Positions 52,981 to 62,141 of a stretch of DNA of 64,000 bases are shown one piece after another. Source of the stretch: Myxococcales bacterium (GTDB lineage Bacteria > Myxococcota > Myxococcia > Myxococcales > JAJYLH01); the NCBI GenBank assembly GCA_021787845.1, contig JAJYLH010000001.1, positions 1 to 64,000 on the forward strand, in the 5' to 3' direction. Positions within the stretch are counted from its first letter, which is position 1. Each line of letters starts with the position of its first letter. The notes under the pieces were generated by a model. It was given only the letters and a program-made list of their open reading frames with translations. It had not been told where the DNA came from and did not search any database. A program made the position numbers and the translations under genes.

Positions 52981-53696
52981 CCTCGCGCGGCGTCGACGAG
53001 CGCCCGGTAGATGCGCCGGCTCGGGTCGTCGGACAACGACTCCGGGTGCCACTGCACGCCGAGGACGAACCGGAGTTGGTGGCTCTGGATGGCCTCGACC
53101 ACGCCGTCGGGCGCGCGGGCGATGACGTCGAGGCCCGCTCCGAGCTTCGCCACCGCCTGGTGGTGTGTCGAATTCACCTGGAGCGCCTCCGTCTCACAGA
53201 TGCGGTGCAGCAGAGAGCCCGTCTCGACGCGAACGGCGTGCGACGGCTTGCGCGGATCGTCTGGCTGTTGGTGAGCGAGAGCGCCGTCGTGCTGCGTCGG
53301 CAGATCCTGCACCAGGGTCCCGCCGTGGGCGACGTTCAAGAGCTGCATCCCGCCGCACACGCCCAGCACCGGCAGGCCCCGCGCCAGCGCGCCTTCCAGC
53401 ACTCGCCGCTCGAACCGGGTCCGCTCCGGCTTCACGGGACCGCAGCCGGGTTGCGGGGTCTCGCCATATTCCTCGGGCGGAATGTCGAACGCGCCGCCGG
53501 CGAGGAGCAGGCCCTCCAGCCGGGCGAGCAGCTCGTCGGCGGCGTCGAGGGCGTAAGGCAGGAGGACCGGCAGCCCTCCCGCTCGGTAGACGGCGTCCGC
53601 GTAGGAGCGCTTGAGCTCGTACCGCGCCGTCGCCGGCCGTCCAGGGCGGACCGGAGTGTCGCCGTCGTCGCAGGGAATGCCGATGAGGGGTCGCAT
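52977..53696 (-). CDS. Class I glutamine amidotransferase (PuuD-like)
   Basis: The 239-aa protein resembles gamma-glutamyl-GABA hydrolases: RPLIGIPCDDGD, YADAVYRAGGLPVLLP, GLLLAGGAFDIPPEEYG, the nucleophile in LPVLGVCGGMQLLN, NSTHHQAV and the WHPES His/Glu. It hydrolyses a gamma-glutamyl amide. It is first in an overlapping three-gene operon with thiD and the Ogt-AlkA fusion, which gives no clear common pathway. Confidence 0.9.
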   Translation of the reverse strand: MRPLIGIPCDDGDTPVRPGRPATARYELKRSYADAVYRAGGLPVLLPYALDAADELLARLEGLLLAGGAFDIPPEEYGETPQPGCGPVKPERTRFERRVLEGALARGLPVLGVCGGMQLLNVAHGGTLVQDLPTQHDGALAHQQPDDPRKPSHAVRVETGSLLHRICETEALQVNSTHHQAVAKLGAGLDVIARAPDGVVEAIQSHQLRFVLGVQWHPESLSDDPSRRIYRALVDAARG

Positions 53697-53851
53697 GGCG
53701 GAGGAGTCAACCACGACTCGGAGGTCGATGTTTCGCGAGGGGCGCCGCAAGGCGCGGAGCAAGCCCTACCCGATGCCAAGCCGGCGCCTTCGGGTGGCTC
53801 GGAGCGCCGGTTGGCGCCCGGCAAGGAATCAACTGGACAAGTTCGTTCCCG

Positions 53852-53960
53852 CTCATCCCGAGTCCTTCGGCAAGCTCAGGATGAACTTCGTCGAGGGACG
53901 GGCCGGAACGTCCGGGACCGCTCGTCTCTTCGACTACGCTCGGGGTGAGCGGTCCCGGGC
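53852..53960. repeat. CTCATCCCGAG-type dispersed repeat, composite copy
   Basis: The sequence starts CTCATCCCGAGTCCTTCGGC, includes CTCAGGATGAACTTCGTCG and ends CGACTACGCTCGGGGTGAG, so the ends can pair as an inverted repeat. It fills most of the 319-bp gap between the amidotransferase gene and htrA. No gene is visible in the gap. Confidence 0.6.
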
Positions 53961-54015
53961 TCCATGATGGGTCCAACTCGTTCTTCGCCGGCTGCTTTAG
54001 GCCGCGACCTCCGAG

Positions 54016-55470
54016 TCAGTCCGCCGAACCGCCGGAGCGGCGCGCCCGGACCGCGTGCCGGGTCTCGGGGCGAAAGCCGATGTACATCGGCTTCAACCCG
54101 CGCTGGATGAACAGCCGCACCACGCCATCGCCGCGGGTCAGCGCCGCGAGCTCCTTCGCCGAGCGGATGGGGTGCCCCTCGGCGTGGAGAACGAGGTCGC
54201 CCTGGCGCAGCCCGGCGTCGTAGGCGCGGCTTGCCGGGTCGACCGCGGTCACCCGGATGCCCTTGCCGTTCGGCCCCGTGACGATGGGGCCGCCGACCGA
54301 GAACCCGAGCGGCGCCAAGTCCTTGCGCAGCTTGGGCGCCGGCCGCCGGTGGAAGCCGGGCGGCGCTCCCGGCAGCGGTGCGAGGGCGACCTGGACCGCA
54401 TGCGTCTGGCCGCCTCGCACGAAGACGATCTGCGCGACGGTGCCGACGCCTGCGCTCGAGGCGAGCCAGCGCAGCCGGTAGGCGTGGGCGACGGGCTGGC
54501 CGTCGAAGCGGGTGATGACGTCTCCGACCTCCAGGCCGGCGCGCGCCGCGGGCGCGTGGGGCATCACCTCGGTCACCACGACGCCGCGCGCGACCGAGAA
54601 CGACTCGGCGAGCTCCGGCGAGAGGTCCTGAATCGACACCCCGAGGAAGCTGCGGTGGATGGTGCCCGTCTGGTAGAGCGCGGGCAGCACGTCCTTCGCC
54701 ATGTTGATGGGAATCGCGAAGCCGATGCCCTGGCCGCTCGCGTTGACCGCCGCGTTGATGCCGATGACGCGACCGGTCCTGTCGAGCAGCGGCCCTCCCG
54801 AGTTGCCGGGATTGATGGAGGCGTCGGTCTGGATGAAGTTGTAGTAGCCGGGCCGTCCGCTCGGGTTGATGTCGCGCCGGCCGATGAAGGAGACGACGCC
54901 GACCGTCAGCGATTGCGCCAAGCCGAAGGGGTTCCCGATGGCGGCGACCCAGTCGCCCACCGAGAGCTTGCCCGAGTCGCCGAGCACCAGGGCGGGCAGC
55001 GGGTGGCCGACGTCGATCTTGATCAGCGCGAGGTCGGAGAGGTCGTCGCGCCCGACGACGTGGGCGGGATAGCTGTCGTCGGGGTCGTGGTCCAAGGTCA
55101 CCGCGAGCGACTGCGAGTCCTCGACCACGTGCTCGTTGGTCAGGATGTAGCCGTCGGAGCGGATGATGAAGCCGCTGGCCATGCCCTTGGTGGGGGGCTG
55201 GGCGCCGCCGTAGAAGCGCTCGAAGAACTGGCGGGCGCTGGGCGTGTCGGTGTCGATGTCCTTGCTGATCGCGGTGATGCTGACCACCGCGGCGCGGGCG
55301 CAGCGGGCGAGGGCGGCGAAGTCCGGCGTGTCGCCCGGAGGCGTCGGAACGGGAGGGGTCGTGCTCTCGATCCACAGCGGCTCGCCGTCGCGGACGGGCA
55401 CGGTGTGCGCGCGCGCGACGGACCAGAGCGTGCCCGCGAGCACCAGGCCGAGCACCAGCGGTTGCCGCAT
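54016..55470 (-). CDS. HtrA/DegP-type periplasmic serine protease
   Basis: The 484-aa protein has a signal peptide (RQPLVLGLVLAGTLWSVARA). The trypsin-like domain carries the full triad: His in LTNEHVVE, Asp in DLSDLALIK, Ser in GNSGGPLLD. Two PDZ domains follow (FLGVSIQDLSPELAESF onward, and GIRVTAVDPASRAYDAGL). SARQFFERFYGG is the usual DegP LA-loop region. It degrades or refolds misfolded envelope proteins. AGAGG lies before the ATG. Confidence 0.95.
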   Translation of the reverse strand: MRQPLVLGLVLAGTLWSVARAHTVPVRDGEPLWIESTTPPVPTPPGDTPDFAALARCARAAVVSITAISKDIDTDTPSARQFFERFYGGAQPPTKGMASGFIIRSDGYILTNEHVVEDSQSLAVTLDHDPDDSYPAHVVGRDDLSDLALIKIDVGHPLPALVLGDSGKLSVGDWVAAIGNPFGLAQSLTVGVVSFIGRRDINPSGRPGYYNFIQTDASINPGNSGGPLLDRTGRVIGINAAVNASGQGIGFAIPINMAKDVLPALYQTGTIHRSFLGVSIQDLSPELAESFSVARGVVVTEVMPHAPAARAGLEVGDVITRFDGQPVAHAYRLRWLASSAGVGTVAQIVFVRGGQTHAVQVALAPLPGAPPGFHRRPAPKLRKDLAPLGFSVGGPIVTGPNGKGIRVTAVDPASRAYDAGLRQGDLVLHAEGHPIRSAKELAALTRGDGVVRLFIQRGLKPMYIGFRPETRHAVRARRSGGSAD

Positions 55471-55769
55471 CGCGAGGCCTCTGCCCCCTCTCAAAGAGCC
55501 TGGAGGCCGACGCCTAAGCTAGGCACGCTCCGGCAAGACGGCGACGGCGGCTCGAACCCGCGCGACCGCCCCCGAACCCGGAGCGCATTCCTCGTCCGCC
55601 CCCGAGATGGATGGGCCTTGAAACAGCTTGCGCTCGCCGGTGGGGAGGGCGTTCGCATCGTTCGTCGCGGACGAGATGCTGAGCGCTCCGCTTGCGGCAC
55701 CGCTCCCGCCAGCATTTCAGGAGGGGGGGAGCGGTCCAGGTCTGCATCCGCGAGGCGCGAGGCGTTCGC
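55471..55769. other. Gap without a gene between htrA and acylphosphatase
   Basis: I see no gene in these 299 bases. A GGTTCGAGCC-like segment on the minus strand near 55550 recalls a tRNA T-arm, but no cloverleaf can be completed. A run CAGGAGGGGGG near 55720 is not followed by a convincing start codon. Confidence 0.4.
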
Positions 55770-56051
55770 TCACCGGTCGATGGTGAACGTGCGGAATTCG
55801 TCGCGGGGCTCGGCGAGCTTGACCTCGACGCTTTCGACCCGGGCGGCGGGCGGGCCCATCCGGCACCAAGCGATGAACTCGTCGACCTGCGCGCGGTCGC
55901 CCTCGATGATGGCCTCGACCGCGCCGTCGGCGAGGTTGCGCACGACCCCGGTCAGGCCGAGCCGCTGCGCCTCGCCCATCGCGGTCGCCCGGTAGAAGAC
56001 CCCCTGCACCTTCCCGGAGACGAGAACCGTCGCTCGCACTTTGTCGGCCAT
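55770..56051 (-). CDS. acyP: Acylphosphatase
   Basis: The 93-aa protein has the full family signature: VSGKVQGVFYRATAM with the phosphate-binding Arg, and GLTGVVRNLADGAVEAIIEG with the catalytic Asn. It hydrolyses acyl phosphates such as acetyl or carbamoyl phosphate in the cytosol. The ATG has no ribosome-binding site; TAGGTT ends 8 nt upstream, suggesting a leaderless transcript. It follows htrA in the opposite order on the same strand, with a separate start. Confidence 0.95.
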   Translation of the reverse strand: MADKVRATVLVSGKVQGVFYRATAMGEAQRLGLTGVVRNLADGAVEAIIEGDRAQVDEFIAWCRMGPPAARVESVEVKLAEPRDEFRTFTIDR

Positions 56052-56059
56052 GGGAACGG

Positions 56060-56065
56060 AACCTA
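56060..56065 (-). promoter_or_regulatory. Candidate -10 box, leaderless start of acylphosphatase
   Basis: TAGGTT on the minus strand lies 8 nt before the ATG at 56051. An overlapping TAAGCT is a few bases farther upstream. Confidence 0.3.
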
Positions 56066-56203
56066 GCTTAGGGCGCTGGCCGCCGGCAAGGCGCCGCGCG
56101 TCGGTCGGCGGTCGCGGTCGTTCCGGGGGGAAACGGTCCCTCCGCCGACAGGCTCGCCCGGCGATCGGAAAGATCGTCCCGGCGCTCTCCGGCGGTTCCG
56201 GCG

Positions 56204-56252
56204 TGCCCATTCGAAACAGCGAGGAACCGATAATGGGCGTTCCGAATGGGCA
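56204..56252. repeat. Hairpin with perfect 10-bp stem
   Basis: TGCCCATTCG at 56204-56213 pairs exactly with CGAATGGGCA at 56243-56252, around a 29-nt loop that itself contains a second ATGGGCGTT copy. It lies just past the stop of the nucleotidyltransferase gene on the minus strand, so it could end that transcript. It lacks a U-run, so it would not be a standard intrinsic terminator. Confidence 0.5.
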
Positions 56253-56283
56253 TTCGGCGGCCGGGGGCGCCGAGGTCTCTCCG

Positions 56284-57099
56284 TCAGCGCAAGCGCCGGC
56301 GCAACCGCCGCAGCGTGCCGCCAGCGACCGCCCGCAGCGCCGAGGGGGGCGACCGGTTCAGCAGCTTCGGCGGCAGGAGCCCGAGCCCGTGGTTCGCTGG
56401 CAGTCGCGGCACGATCGCGCGCACGGCGGTCGCCAGCGGTTGCGCGAAGGGGTCGAAGGGCAGGGCAGCGAGGACGGCCCTCGCGAAAGCGTCGTCGATG
56501 AGCGGCAACCCGTATCGCGCCGGGCGCGCCATGCCGCTCGACAGAAGCGCCCTCGCGCAGGCGCTCGCTTCGAGCCGGAAACGCGCCGCCACGAGCGCGA
56601 AATCCCGCGGATGATGCACCTCGCGGGTCGAAAGCCAGGTGTGGACGAAGTGGCCGAACAGGTGCGCGTAGAGGTCGTACGGGTCCGGCAGCAGGACCGG
56701 CGCGCCGAAAATCGTCGTGTCGCGTCGGGCGCGGGCGAGCAGGTCCACCGCCCGCAGGCGGAACTCCCCGGGGAAGAACAGCTCGCGATGGAGGTCGACA
56801 GCGAATCTGCTCCCTTGGAGGTGAAAGACGTGCTGTCGATGGCCCGGCTCGTCGTACGCGCGCAGGAATCCCGCGCGCACGAGCGCGCGATCGGCGCGGG
56901 AGAAGTCGGCCTCGCCGACCAACAGGTCGACGTCGTTCACCGTGCGTTCGGCGGGGTCGTCGTAGACGGCGTGCTGGAGCAGGGCGCCCTTGAGCACCGC
57001 CAGGTCGACGCCCTCGGCCGAAAGCAGGGTCGCGAGCCGCCGCACCAACTCCCGCACCGCCATCGCCGCGGCGACACGCTCCCGGAGGTTCCCGCTCAC
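56284..57099 (-). CDS. NTP_transf_5-type nucleotidyltransferase
   Basis: The 271-aa protein has AVLKGALLQHAVY and RTVNDVDLLVGEADF, the nucleotidyltransferase signature with its DxD metal pair in the NTP_transf_5 family often found in polysaccharide clusters. The rest is helical with a basic end (RRLRRRLR). The start is a GTG without ribosome-binding site, with TAGAAT 8 nt upstream; an in-frame ATG at about 57063 is an alternative. Substrate is unknown. No capsule or polysaccharide genes are adjacent. Confidence 0.82.
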   Translation of the reverse strand: MSGNLRERVAAAMAVRELVRRLATLLSAEGVDLAVLKGALLQHAVYDDPAERTVNDVDLLVGEADFSRADRALVRAGFLRAYDEPGHRQHVFHLQGSRFAVDLHRELFFPGEFRLRAVDLLARARRDTTIFGAPVLLPDPYDLYAHLFGHFVHTWLSTREVHHPRDFALVAARFRLEASACARALLSSGMARPARYGLPLIDDAFARAVLAALPFDPFAQPLATAVRAIVPRLPANHGLGLLPPKLLNRSPPSALRAVAGGTLRRLRRRLR

Positions 57100-57107
57100 G
57101 GGGGCCG

Positions 57108-57113
57108 ATTCTA
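57108..57113 (-). promoter_or_regulatory. Candidate -10 box, leaderless start of the nucleotidyltransferase
   Basis: TAGAAT on the minus strand lies 8 nt before the GTG at 57099. It is a good -10 match, and no Shine-Dalgarno sequence follows. Confidence 0.4.
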
Positions 57114-57183
57114 GTCGCGCGCGGCCGGTCTCGCATCGGCTCAGCGCGCGTGGGATAACCCGCGCGTTCGAGGAGGCTCTCCC

Positions 57184-57855
57184 GTGCTGCGCCGGATCAC
57201 CGCGCCGTATGCCTGGGTCGAGGCGTTCGCCTACGACCGCGTGATCGCGCCCGCCCTGAAGCCCTTCCAGGAGGCCGCGTTCTCAGGCTGGGTGGAAGCG
57301 CTTCCGCTGAGCGCGAGCGTTCTCGACGTCGGCTGCGGGGGCGGGCAGCTCCTCGCCGCGCTCGCCCAACGCCGCCCGGACCTGAAGCTGTCCGGGATCG
57401 ATCTCGCGCCGTCGCAGGTTCGCCGGGCCCGGCGGCGGATCGCGGCCACGGCCCACGACGCCGAGGTTCTGCACGGGTCAGCGGCAGCGCTGCCGTTTAG
57501 CGACGGGCGGTTCGACCTCGTCACCAGCGTCGCGTCGATCAAGCACTGGTCGGATCCCGCGCGGGGCGTCTTCGAGTGCGTCCGCGTCGCCCGCCCCGGC
57601 GGGCGGGTGGTCGTCGTCGAGGCCGACCGCGGCTGCCGCTACGAGGACGCCCTCCGGTTCGTCGCGACCTGGACCCCGCCAGGACCTCCCCGCCTGGTCT
57701 CGCTCGCCTTCTTTCGCACCTTCATCGCCGGCCGCTCGCCCGACGTCGACGAGGCGCGCGTCCTCGGGGAGAAGAGCGGTCTTGCCGACCTGGAAGCCCG
57801 CCGCCTTCCCGGCCTCCCGGCATGGGTCCTGACCGGCAGGAGGGCTTCCGACTAA
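57184..57855 (+). CDS. Class I SAM-dependent methyltransferase
   Basis: The 223-aa protein has motif I VLDVGCGGGQLLAAL, the acidic SGIDLAPSQV, GSAAALPFSDGRFDLVTS and ARPGGRVVVVEADRG, as in the Methyltransf_11 type of small-molecule methyltransferases. The substrate is unknown. The start is a GTG 8 nt after AGGAGG. A TAACCC element in GTGGGATAACCC lies farther upstream. It converges with the SUKH-like gene, overlapping by four bases. Confidence 0.9.
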   Translation: MLRRITAPYAWVEAFAYDRVIAPALKPFQEAAFSGWVEALPLSASVLDVGCGGGQLLAALAQRRPDLKLSGIDLAPSQVRRARRRIAATAHDAEVLHGSAAALPFSDGRFDLVTSVASIKHWSDPARGVFECVRVARPGGRVVVVEADRGCRYEDALRFVATWTPPGPPRLVSLAFFRTFIAGRSPDVDEARVLGEKSGLADLEARRLPGLPAWVLTGRRASD

Positions 57856-58541
57856 GGATTACCCTGCCGCTCCTCGGGAGGGATTTCCTCGGTCGTGATC
57901 TGGATGCCTTCGTCGGTGAAGTCGAGCTTGACCCGCGAGCCTTCGGGAAGGTTCGCCAGGGTCTCGGCGAGCGCGGCGTGGAACGCCATGTTGTCGAAGG
58001 CGTCGACCGCGTCGAGCTGCACCCGGTCCGGGTCCTCCGCGAAGAGGTAGGGCGGGTATGCTTGGAGCTGGCTGCCGCGCGGGAGGTGGCCGTGGGCCTG
58101 GACCCAACGCGCGAAGGTGCCGCGCGAGAGCAGCTCGTCCGGCGCCTCCACGGCCATCGAGAGCCACTGGTCGAAGTCGTCGGCCAGCTCCTCGACGCGG
58201 CCGCTCTCGGCGCGCAGCGCGAAGACCCGGCCCGAGGCGCCGAACGCGAACTCGTCGCCGAAGGCGTCCTCCGCGAAGAAGGTCAGGCCGCCGGTGGCCG
58301 GCCCGAAGGAGGCGCGCCAGCCATCGGCCGCGTTCCAGATGCCCAGCGAATGGAACGCCGGCTCCCGGCACGCGCCGAAGAGGTGCAGCGCGCCACCGTA
58401 GAAGTAGCCGCCGTTGCGCCGCTCGAGCGCGCGCCGGTAGGAAGGGGGCAGCGGCGCTCCTGGGGGGAGCGCGGTCGGGTCGAACGGCGGCGTCGCGAAG
58501 AGCGGATCGATTTTGGCGAACAGTCGGTCCAGGGGGGTCAT
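57852..58541 (-). CDS. SMI1/KNR4 (SUKH)-like protein
   Basis: The 229-aa protein has features of the SUKH superfamily: RNGGYFYGGALHLFG, FFAEDAFGDEFAFGASGRVF and VEELADDFDQWLSMAV, in that order. SUKH proteins often act as immunity proteins against polymorphic toxins or contact-dependent nucleases. No toxin gene is adjacent, so here only family membership is supported. The start has no strong ribosome-binding site. Confidence 0.82.
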   Translation of the reverse strand: MTPLDRLFAKIDPLFATPPFDPTALPPGAPLPPSYRRALERRNGGYFYGGALHLFGACREPAFHSLGIWNAADGWRASFGPATGGLTFFAEDAFGDEFAFGASGRVFALRAESGRVEELADDFDQWLSMAVEAPDELLSRGTFARWVQAHGHLPRGSQLQAYPPYLFAEDPDRVQLDAVDAFDNMAFHAALAETLANLPEGSRVKLDFTDEGIQITTEEIPPEERQGNP

Positions 58542-59002
58542 GGCCTTGGTTATCGCACAGCCCGCGCCGGCACGCAGGAGGGTGTTTCCGAAAAGAGGCA
58601 GATGGGAGCGGCATCGCGCGGGCTACTCAGGGGCCTCGTCCGAGGCGCGAGCGACGGACGGGTCGCGTCGGGCGCGGACGAGAAGGGGCGCCCTCCGACT
58701 GGGCTTCAGGGTGCGGCGCGGCCCGGAGTTGCCGCTCATCCCGAGCGGTCATCCCGAGCAAAGTCGAAGGGCTCAGAACGAGCGGTTCTTCGCTCTTCGG
58801 CACCTCGACGACCCGGTCGCCTTCCGAGCCGAAGCGCACGGGCGGACGGGTGGATTGGAACCCTGGTCGTCGAACCGTCCCGCCGAGGGGTTCCGCTTCC
58901 TCCACCCGTCACGCCCGGTGCGAACGCGATCGCGGGCCCGGTCGTGTCGCGTCGCCAGCGGGCGCGTTCCGGCGGCACCGCCGCTCGTGGTACGACCTGC
59001 GG
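58542..59002. other. Gap without a gene, with CTCATCCCGAG-type repeat
   Basis: These 461 bases hold a composite dispersed repeat at 58735-58788 (CTCATCCCGAGCGGTCATCC, then AAAGTCGAAGGGCTCAGAAC). The short ORFs here read through that repeat and look artificial. No gene is supported. Confidence 0.5.
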
Positions 59003-60640
59003 ATGCTCCTTTCGCGCCTGCTTTCGAGCTCCGGTCTGGTCGCGCTCTCGGTCGTGCTCCTCGCCGCGTCGTCGCGGGCCCCGGCGGCGACGACCACCGA
59101 GTCCGATGCGGCGGTCCTCATCGCCCAGGGCGAGCAGCAGCAGAAAGCCGGCCAGCTCGCGACCGCGCTCGAGCTGTACCGGGCCGCCCTGCTCCTGGCG
59201 CCGAACAGTGCGAAAGCGCACCGGCTCGCCGCGAGCGCTCTCATCGGCCTGCGCCGCTGCCCAGAAGCGATCGCCGAGCTCCACGCCTATCTGGGTCTTG
59301 CGAGCGCCGCCGAAAAGCGTGCGCCGGAATACGCGCAAGCCGTTCTCGGACTCGCGCGTTGCCTCGAGGAGGCGCACGCGACAATCACGCTCGTGCCTTC
59401 CGCGCCGGCCCGCTGCACCGTCGACGAGAGTCCGGCCGTTTCCGCGAGCCCAGCGGCACCGGCGTCGTTCAGCGTCGTGCCGGGAACGCACGCGGCCTCT
59501 TGCGAGACGGTGGGCGGGCTGCCGGTGAGCGAGTCGGTGACGGTCGCCGCGCGGGAGACCCGGCGCATCGACCTGGCGCTCGGAGCGAAAGTCGCTTTCG
59601 CGTCCCGGCCGCCCGCGACGACGACCGGTGCGGCGACCGTCGCGACGATCGGCGCGACGAGCCTCCCGCCGCCGCCGGTCCCGGCGCCCGCGATCCCAGC
59701 TCCGCCCGCGGTCGCGCCTACGCCGTCGCTCCCGGCGCCGGCGGTCGTGGCCTCTCCACCGTCGATTCCGGCGCCCGTCGTACCGCCGCCCGCCGTTGCC
59801 GTGCCACCAGCCGCCGCGGCGGGAGCATCGACCGCCGCCACCGGCGCCGATTCGCTGAGGTCGACGGCGTCGCCGGCAGGCGGCTCGAACACGACGAACC
59901 CTCCCGCCGCCGCCGCGACGGGCGAGATTCACCTTCAGGCTCGAGGCGCCGGCTGGACCTGCCGGGTCGACACGGGTGCGCCGGTCGCCTTCGATGCGGC
60001 CGATCGAGCGGTCGCGCGGGTCGAACCCGGCAAGCACGTGGTCGATTGCGATCGGCCGGGATCGCGGCACATGCAGGCCCGGCTCTCCGTGAGCGCTGGT
60101 GAGGAGCGTGTTGTCGACATCAAACCCTTCCCGGCCACCCAGCCAGCGGCGCTCCGGGCGGCGAGACCGGAGCCGGTTGGTGTAAGCGCTCCTGCTTCAG
60201 CGGTAACCGGGAGCGCTCCCGGTATCAAGCGAGCCGTCGCCCCGGGCGAGCCGGCGCCGCGAGCGCGCCGATGGGAGCTGCGGTTCGCCCTGGGTTTTGG
60301 CCCCAGCCTGGGGGTCTTCGGGGTCGGTGCGGGAGGGCGCTACGGCCCCTTCGAGCTGATGCTCGGCACCGGCTTGAACCCGTTCGCCGCGAGCGGCACG
60401 TATTACTTCCGGCCCGGCGGATCGGGCTTCTACCTTTCGGCGGGCTACGTGCGGGTGGGCACCGGCCTTCTGGCGCGGGCTCGCGAGACGGGCGGGAACG
60501 GCTTCTGGGCGAGCGGCGGCTACGACCTCCGCGCCGAACCGCATCTCGCCTTCCGCATCGGGATCGGGGGCGGCTACAACACGACCGGCCTCGGCACCGG
60601 ACCGTTCGTCCTCGACTTCTCGGCCGCCTACGTCCCATGA
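59003..60640 (+). CDS. TPR protein with Pro-rich linker and outer-membrane-like C-terminus
   Basis: The 545-aa protein has a signal peptide (LLSRLLSSSGLVALSVVLLA). Two to three TPR-like helices follow (AAVLIAQGEQQQKAGQLATA, LYRAALLLAPNSAKAHRLAA), then a PEGA-like segment, a long Pro/Ala linker (about 210-290), a second small domain with Cys, and a C-terminal region of alternating strands (LRFALGFGPSLGVFGVGAGG...FVLDFSAAYVP) like an outer-membrane beta-barrel. The layout recurs in Myxococcota envelope proteins. Its stop overlaps the next gene (ATGA). Confidence 0.8.
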   Translation: MLLSRLLSSSGLVALSVVLLAASSRAPAATTTESDAAVLIAQGEQQQKAGQLATALELYRAALLLAPNSAKAHRLAASALIGLRRCPEAIAELHAYLGLASAAEKRAPEYAQAVLGLARCLEEAHATITLVPSAPARCTVDESPAVSASPAAPASFSVVPGTHAASCETVGGLPVSESVTVAARETRRIDLALGAKVAFASRPPATTTGAATVATIGATSLPPPPVPAPAIPAPPAVAPTPSLPAPAVVASPPSIPAPVVPPPAVAVPPAAAAGASTAATGADSLRSTASPAGGSNTTNPPAAAATGEIHLQARGAGWTCRVDTGAPVAFDAADRAVARVEPGKHVVDCDRPGSRHMQARLSVSAGEERVVDIKPFPATQPAALRAARPEPVGVSAPASAVTGSAPGIKRAVAPGEPAPRARRWELRFALGFGPSLGVFGVGAGGRYGPFELMLGTGLNPFAASGTYYFRPGGSGFYLSAGYVRVGTGLLARARETGGNGFWASGGYDLRAEPHLAFRIGIGGGYNTTGLGTGPFVLDFSAAYVP

Positions 60641-61866
60641 AACGCGCGGCGGCGCTCATCGCCCTCCTCTCGGGCGCAAGCTGTGCCTTTCCGCTCTTCC
60701 CGGGCAGCAGCGGTGGGGGGACCCAAGGGTGTCCGGTGCCCTGCGCGGGCACCTGCGACTCGGGCACGTGTGTCGCGAGCCCCGAGGGCGGGAGCTGCCG
60801 CGCGAGCGCGAGCGGTCCTGCGTGCGCGACCGGCACCACCTGCGCGAACGGTCGCTGCGTGGTGAGGACGACCACCTCGGCGTCATATCCGCCGGTCGCG
60901 TTGGGCCAGTACCTCGAGACCTTGCGCGCCTCGGTTTGCGCGTACCTGGTCCGCTGCGACCGTTGGCCGCGGTCTCTGGCCGACCGCTGTCCGGAAGCGG
61001 TTTTCCCCAGCACACCGATCTTCGACTCGGCCGCGGAGGAGGTGGCGCTCGCGAGCCGAGGCGACGTCGCGTACGACTCGAAAGCGGCCGGGGATTGCCT
61101 GGGCGCCGACGCGACCCTCGACTGCCAGGACCCGCCGCCGCCCGCGTGCGGCTCGGTGTTCGGCGGGAAGCTCGAGGCCGGGGCCTCGTGCACCGCGAGC
61201 GTCGCCTGCCAGTCCGGGTCGTACTGTGAGCTCGAGAGCGTCACTGGGCTCGCCTGCGCGGGCACGTGCGCGGCGCGCGCGAAAGCCGGGGGCGACTGCG
61301 ACCAGAGGCCCTGCGCCGCCGGGCTCGTCTGTGTGCCGCAGAGCGGTAGCGCTCCTGTCTGCCGGTCGGAAGCGCCGCCGGCGACCGATGGCGCGGCCTG
61401 CGGGCCTGGACCACGGCCGTGCGGGTACGGGCTGTATTGCGCGGCGTCGGGGCTCTGCGAGATGGTCCATCAGCAGGGCCAGCCCTGCGACGAGGTGAAC
61501 GGCTGCGCTCCCGGTCTCATTTGCGCGTTCGTTTCGCCGACTTCGGCCGTCTGCTTGCCGCGGCGGCATCAGGGCCAGAGCTGTCAGTCCGACCAGCAGT
61601 GCTCGCCGATGACGATGGTGCTCGCCGCGAACGCTTGCGTCGACGGTCACTGCGAGCCGCTGCCGGGGGGCGGCAACCCTTGTGCCCCCGATTCGCGACT
61701 GCCCAACACGTGCGATCCGGCGAGCGCGTCCTGTCGGTCGGGGACCTGCGCCGCTTTTTCGGCGGAGGGTGAGAGCTGCGGGACCTCGGCGGAATGCGGC
61801 GGGCAGCTCGCGTCGGAAGTCTGTAGCTATGGAAGCTGCGGCGCGGTCATGGCCTGCGGCCCCTGA
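60637..61866 (+). CDS. Cys-rich lipoprotein
   Basis: The 409-aa product overlaps the preceding gene by four bases. It has a lipoprotein signal ending LLSGASC, a short Cys-rich segment (CPVPCAGTCDSGTCV), a middle region with a few Cys, and many C-x-G-x-x-C units such as CQSGSYC, CAAGLVC and CGYGLYC spread to the end. These repeats resemble the Dickkopf/EGF-like Cys modules common in Myxococcota lipoproteins. It is likely co-expressed with the TPR protein and exposed on the cell surface. Confidence 0.82.
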   Translation: MKRAAALIALLSGASCAFPLFPGSSGGGTQGCPVPCAGTCDSGTCVASPEGGSCRASASGPACATGTTCANGRCVVRTTTSASYPPVALGQYLETLRASVCAYLVRCDRWPRSLADRCPEAVFPSTPIFDSAAEEVALASRGDVAYDSKAAGDCLGADATLDCQDPPPPACGSVFGGKLEAGASCTASVACQSGSYCELESVTGLACAGTCAARAKAGGDCDQRPCAAGLVCVPQSGSAPVCRSEAPPATDGAACGPGPRPCGYGLYCAASGLCEMVHQQGQPCDEVNGCAPGLICAFVSPTSAVCLPRRHQGQSCQSDQQCSPMTMVLAANACVDGHCEPLPGGGNPCAPDSRLPNTCDPASASCRSGTCAAFSAEGESCGTSAECGGQLASEVCSYGSCGAVMACGP

Positions 61867-62141
61867 TCCGGGCCTCGGAGAAGGCTGCTTGCACTGCGTT
61901 GCCGGGATCCGGAATGGTCGCGCGCGGGACTCTCGGTCCGGCCAGTCGCGACGCGCGATCCGTTTCGCGGGAACCGAGGAGCGGCGCTCTTCTCGATCTC
62001 GCTTCGCCAACGCCACGCTTGGAGCTCATCAATCCCGCCTATCGGTTGAATCCACCCATTCACGTTGATCGACCAGGGCGCTCCATCGACCATCGCTCGA
62101 ACGGGAGGGGACGCCTGCCAGCCGTGCGGGCGGGAGAAAGC

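Noticed and set aside
55500..55620. tRNA gene on the minus strand
   Set aside because: A GGTTCGAGCC segment resembles a T-arm, but the stem does not pair and no acceptor, D or anticodon arms can be found.
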